Below are positions 62,516 through 64,000 of a DNA stretch of 64,000 bases, one piece after another. The DNA lies in contig NZ_FOMJ01000001.1 in assembly GCF_900112605.1 (NCBI RefSeq), positions 396,577 to 460,576 of the forward strand. The letters run 5' to 3'. The position numbers and the translations under genes were made by a program. Below the pieces are notes generated by a model, which had not been told where the DNA came from, searched no databases, and saw only the letters and a program-made list of their open reading frames with translations. The stretch's first letter is position 1. Every line of letters starts with the position of its first letter. This stretch comes from Thiohalospira halophila DSM 15071 (GTDB taxonomy: Bacteria; Pseudomonadota; Gammaproteobacteria; Thiohalospirales; Thiohalospiraceae).

Positions 62516-62539
62516 GGGCCCCGCCGGGTGGCGGGGCCC
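62516..62539. terminator. Bidirectional terminator between porin and SAP-protein genes
   Basis: GGGCCCCGCC-GGGT-GGCGGGGCCC, a perfect 10-bp stem, eight bases after the porin stop and five bases before the convergent small gene's stop; CTCCCTCATTGCTGTTT follows on the plus strand. Confidence 0.8.
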
Positions 62540-62544
62540 CTCCC

Positions 62545-62760
62545 TCATTGCTGTTTCCCGCCCGCGTCGCGCCGCGCCGTGGGCGGGCAGTCCTCCCGCC
62601 AGAGACAGTCGGTGCGGTCGCAGAGGCCGGCCGGGTCGGTGGCGAAGCAGTCGAAGCTCCCCTCCTGCCGCTGAATGGCGCGAACCAGCTCCCGCTTGCT
62701 GCGATGGGAACCGGTAACGCCCTTTTCCGCCGCGATGGCGCGGATCTGCTGCATATTCAT
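62545..62760 (-). CDS. Small SAP-domain protein with four cysteines
   Basis: 71 residues from ATG 62760, with GGGAG six bases upstream (another ATG two codons earlier overlaps that site). N-terminal SAP-like helix pair (MQQIRAIAAEKGV...SKRELVRAIQ) and a Cys-rich end FDCFATDPAGLCDRTDCLWREDC with four Cys, perhaps a metal or disulfide knot. Similar short proteins occur widely in proteobacteria without known function; DNA binding is inferred only from the SAP motif. Confidence 0.8.
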   Translation of the reverse strand: MNMQQIRAIAAEKGVTGSHRSKRELVRAIQRQEGSFDCFATDPAGLCDRTDCLWREDCPPTARRDAGGKQQ

Positions 62761-62851
62761 GTCCATCTCCCTGTTCGATTGCCGACGGGTAGCCCTGCCC
62801 GCCCACTCGGGAGTATCGTCGAAGCCCATCGAATTGAACAGGAGGCAGCAG

Positions 62852-63775
62852 ATGCGTCTGGCGATGCTGGGACTCGGCCGCATGGGCGGCAACATGGCCC
62901 GCCGGCTGGCCGCCGGCGGCATCGAGGTGGTCGGCTGGAACCGCAGCCGCGAGACCGCGGACGCCCTGGCCGCGGAGTGGGACCGCATCTCCGCGGCGGG
63001 CACCATGGCCGAGGCGGTAGAGGCCCTGACCCCGCCGCGGGTGGTCTGGTCGATGCTCCCGGCCGGCGAGGCCACCGAGGCGGCCCTGATGGAGCTCACC
63101 CGCCACCTGGAGCCCGGCGACATCGTTGTCGACGGCGGCAATGCCGACTATCGCGAGAGCCTGGATCACGGCCGCCTCCTGGGCGACAGCGGCATCGAGT
63201 TCATCGACGCCGGGGTCTCCGGCGGTGTCTGGGGCCGCGAGGAGGGCTACTGCCTCATGGTCGGCGGGACCGAGGCCGCGGTAGGCCGGCTGGAGCCCGC
63301 CCTGCGGGTGCTGGCGCCGGCCCCGGACCGCGGCTGGGCGCGCGTGGGCCCGGTGGGCGCCGGCCACTTCACCAAGATGGTCCACAACGGCGTCGAGTAC
63401 GGCATGATGCAGGCCTTCGCCGAGGGCTTCGATCTGCTGGAGCGCAAGGAGGCCTTCGCCATCGACCCCGGCCAGGTGGCCGAACTCTGGCGCCACGGCT
63501 CGGTGGTCCGCTCCTGGCTGCTGGACCTGATGGCCGACTTCCTGGGCGAGGATGCCCGCCTGGACGACATCGCCCCCTGGGTGGCGGACTCCGGCGAGGG
63601 CCGCTGGACCGTGCGCGAGGCGGTGGACAGCGGCGTCCCCGCCCCGGTGCTCACCGCCGCCCTCTACGCCCGGTTTCAGAGTCAGGACGAGCGCGGCTAC
63701 CAGGCACGCCTGCTCGCCCGGCTGCGGCAGGCCTTTGGCGGCCACGCAGTCCGCCAGGGAGGCGAGGCGGAATGA
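62852..63775 (+). CDS. gnd: 6-phosphogluconate dehydrogenase, short (GndA/YqeC) form
   Basis: 307 residues; AGGAGG before ATG 62852. LGLGRMGGNMARRL dinucleotide motif, IVDGGNADYRES, DAGVSGGVWGREEGYCLMVGG, HFTKMVHNGVEYGMMQAFAEG with the catalytic Lys. This shorter class is usually NAD-dependent. Overlaps zwf by four bases, so the two oxidative pentose phosphate genes are coupled. Confidence 0.95.
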   Translation: MRLAMLGLGRMGGNMARRLAAGGIEVVGWNRSRETADALAAEWDRISAAGTMAEAVEALTPPRVVWSMLPAGEATEAALMELTRHLEPGDIVVDGGNADYRESLDHGRLLGDSGIEFIDAGVSGGVWGREEGYCLMVGGTEAAVGRLEPALRVLAPAPDRGWARVGPVGAGHFTKMVHNGVEYGMMQAFAEGFDLLERKEAFAIDPGQVAELWRHGSVVRSWLLDLMADFLGEDARLDDIAPWVADSGEGRWTVREAVDSGVPAPVLTAALYARFQSQDERGYQARLLARLRQAFGGHAVRQGGEAE

Positions 63776-64000
63776 GCCTCGAGCCCTGCACCCTGGTGGT
63801 CTTCGGCGCCACGGGCAACCTCGCCCGGAACAAACTGCTGCCCTCCCTCTACCACCTGGAGGAGGCGGGCCGCCTGCCCGACGGCCTGGCCATCATCGGC
63901 TACGGCCGGCGGGAGTGGGACGACGACGCCTGGCGCGCCGACGTCCGCGAGACCCTGGCACCGCGGGTGCGCGGCGGCCTCGACGAGGCGGTCTGGGAGC
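63772..64000 (+). CDS. zwf: Glucose-6-phosphate 1-dehydrogenase (5' part; cut by window end)
   Basis: First 76 codons from ATG 63772. VVFGATGNLARNKLLPSLYHL is the N-terminal nucleotide-binding motif of G6PD (GATGDLA type, here GATGNLA), then IIGYGRREWDDDAWR. Directly coupled to gnd. Confidence 0.95.
   Translation, partial: MSLEPCTLVVFGATGNLARNKLLPSLYHLEEAGRLPDGLAIIGYGRREWDDDAWRADVRETLAPRVRGGLDEAVWE

Overview
The window is GC-rich, tightly packed bacterial chromosome carrying standard gammaproteobacterial blocks: yceD-rpmF-plsX-fabHDG-acpP-fabF, pabBC-mltG-tmk-holB-pilZ-tatD, tamAB, an ispG of bacterial type, and a dif site nearly identical to that of E. coli. Sulfide:quinone oxidoreductase, thiosulfate dehydrogenase (TsdBA), a FisR-like sulfane-sulfur regulator and an ArsR-rhodanese fusion point to a sulfur-oxidising gammaproteobacterium, probably near the Ectothiorhodospiraceae/Chromatiales. 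The taxonomic placement is inference.

Layout. 1-4981 (minus): tamB (cut by the window edge) and tamA. 5156-7070: a PfpI/DJ-1 protein and ispG. 7071-11304: a sulfide-oxidation module. A FisR-like sigma-54 activator is divergent from a sigma-54 promoter that drives an ETHE1/persulfide-dioxygenase-like protein with a ruined metal site, a one-haem Tll0287-like protein and SQR. 11355-17042: a small unknown protein, malic enzyme, a nested palindromic repeat, a RoxA-type ribosomal oxygenase and a PAS-GAF-PAS-GGDEF-EAL protein. 17127-29405: the fatty-acid, folate, DNA-replication and pilus block. 29457-39386: a class V aminotransferase, an unknown/ABC1-kinase pair and a tetR-RND-tolC efflux operon. 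39387-39993: a gene-free stretch holding the chromosomal dif site at 39867-39894, which marks the replication terminus. 39994-46098: a lipoprotein, an M61 peptidase, mobA, and cheY/heme oxygenase/bacteriophytochrome-GGDEF. 46104-48360: two unknown or degenerate proteins and an ArsR-rhodanese regulator. 48451-59223: a complete glycogen cluster (glgP, malQ, GH57, glgC, glgB, glgA). 59314-62539: tsdB, tsdA and a porin. 62545-64000: a small SAP protein, then gnd and zwf (cut by the window edge).

How the genes fit together. Sulfide and thiosulfate are oxidised by SQR and TsdBA, feeding electrons to quinone and cytochrome c. Regulation appears to work through sulfane sulfur (FisR, ArsR-rhodanese). 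Carbon is stored as glycogen and can be drawn through glgP/malQ into the oxidative pentose phosphate pathway (zwf-gnd). Two c-di-GMP proteins, one fed by red light through biliverdin, suggest light- and redox-controlled lifestyle switching. The most unusual items are the metal-site-less ETHE1-like protein under a FisR/sigma-54 promoter, the dif site with matching GGGCAGGG polarity, and surface-loop segments with foreign-looking codon use in tolC and the porin.
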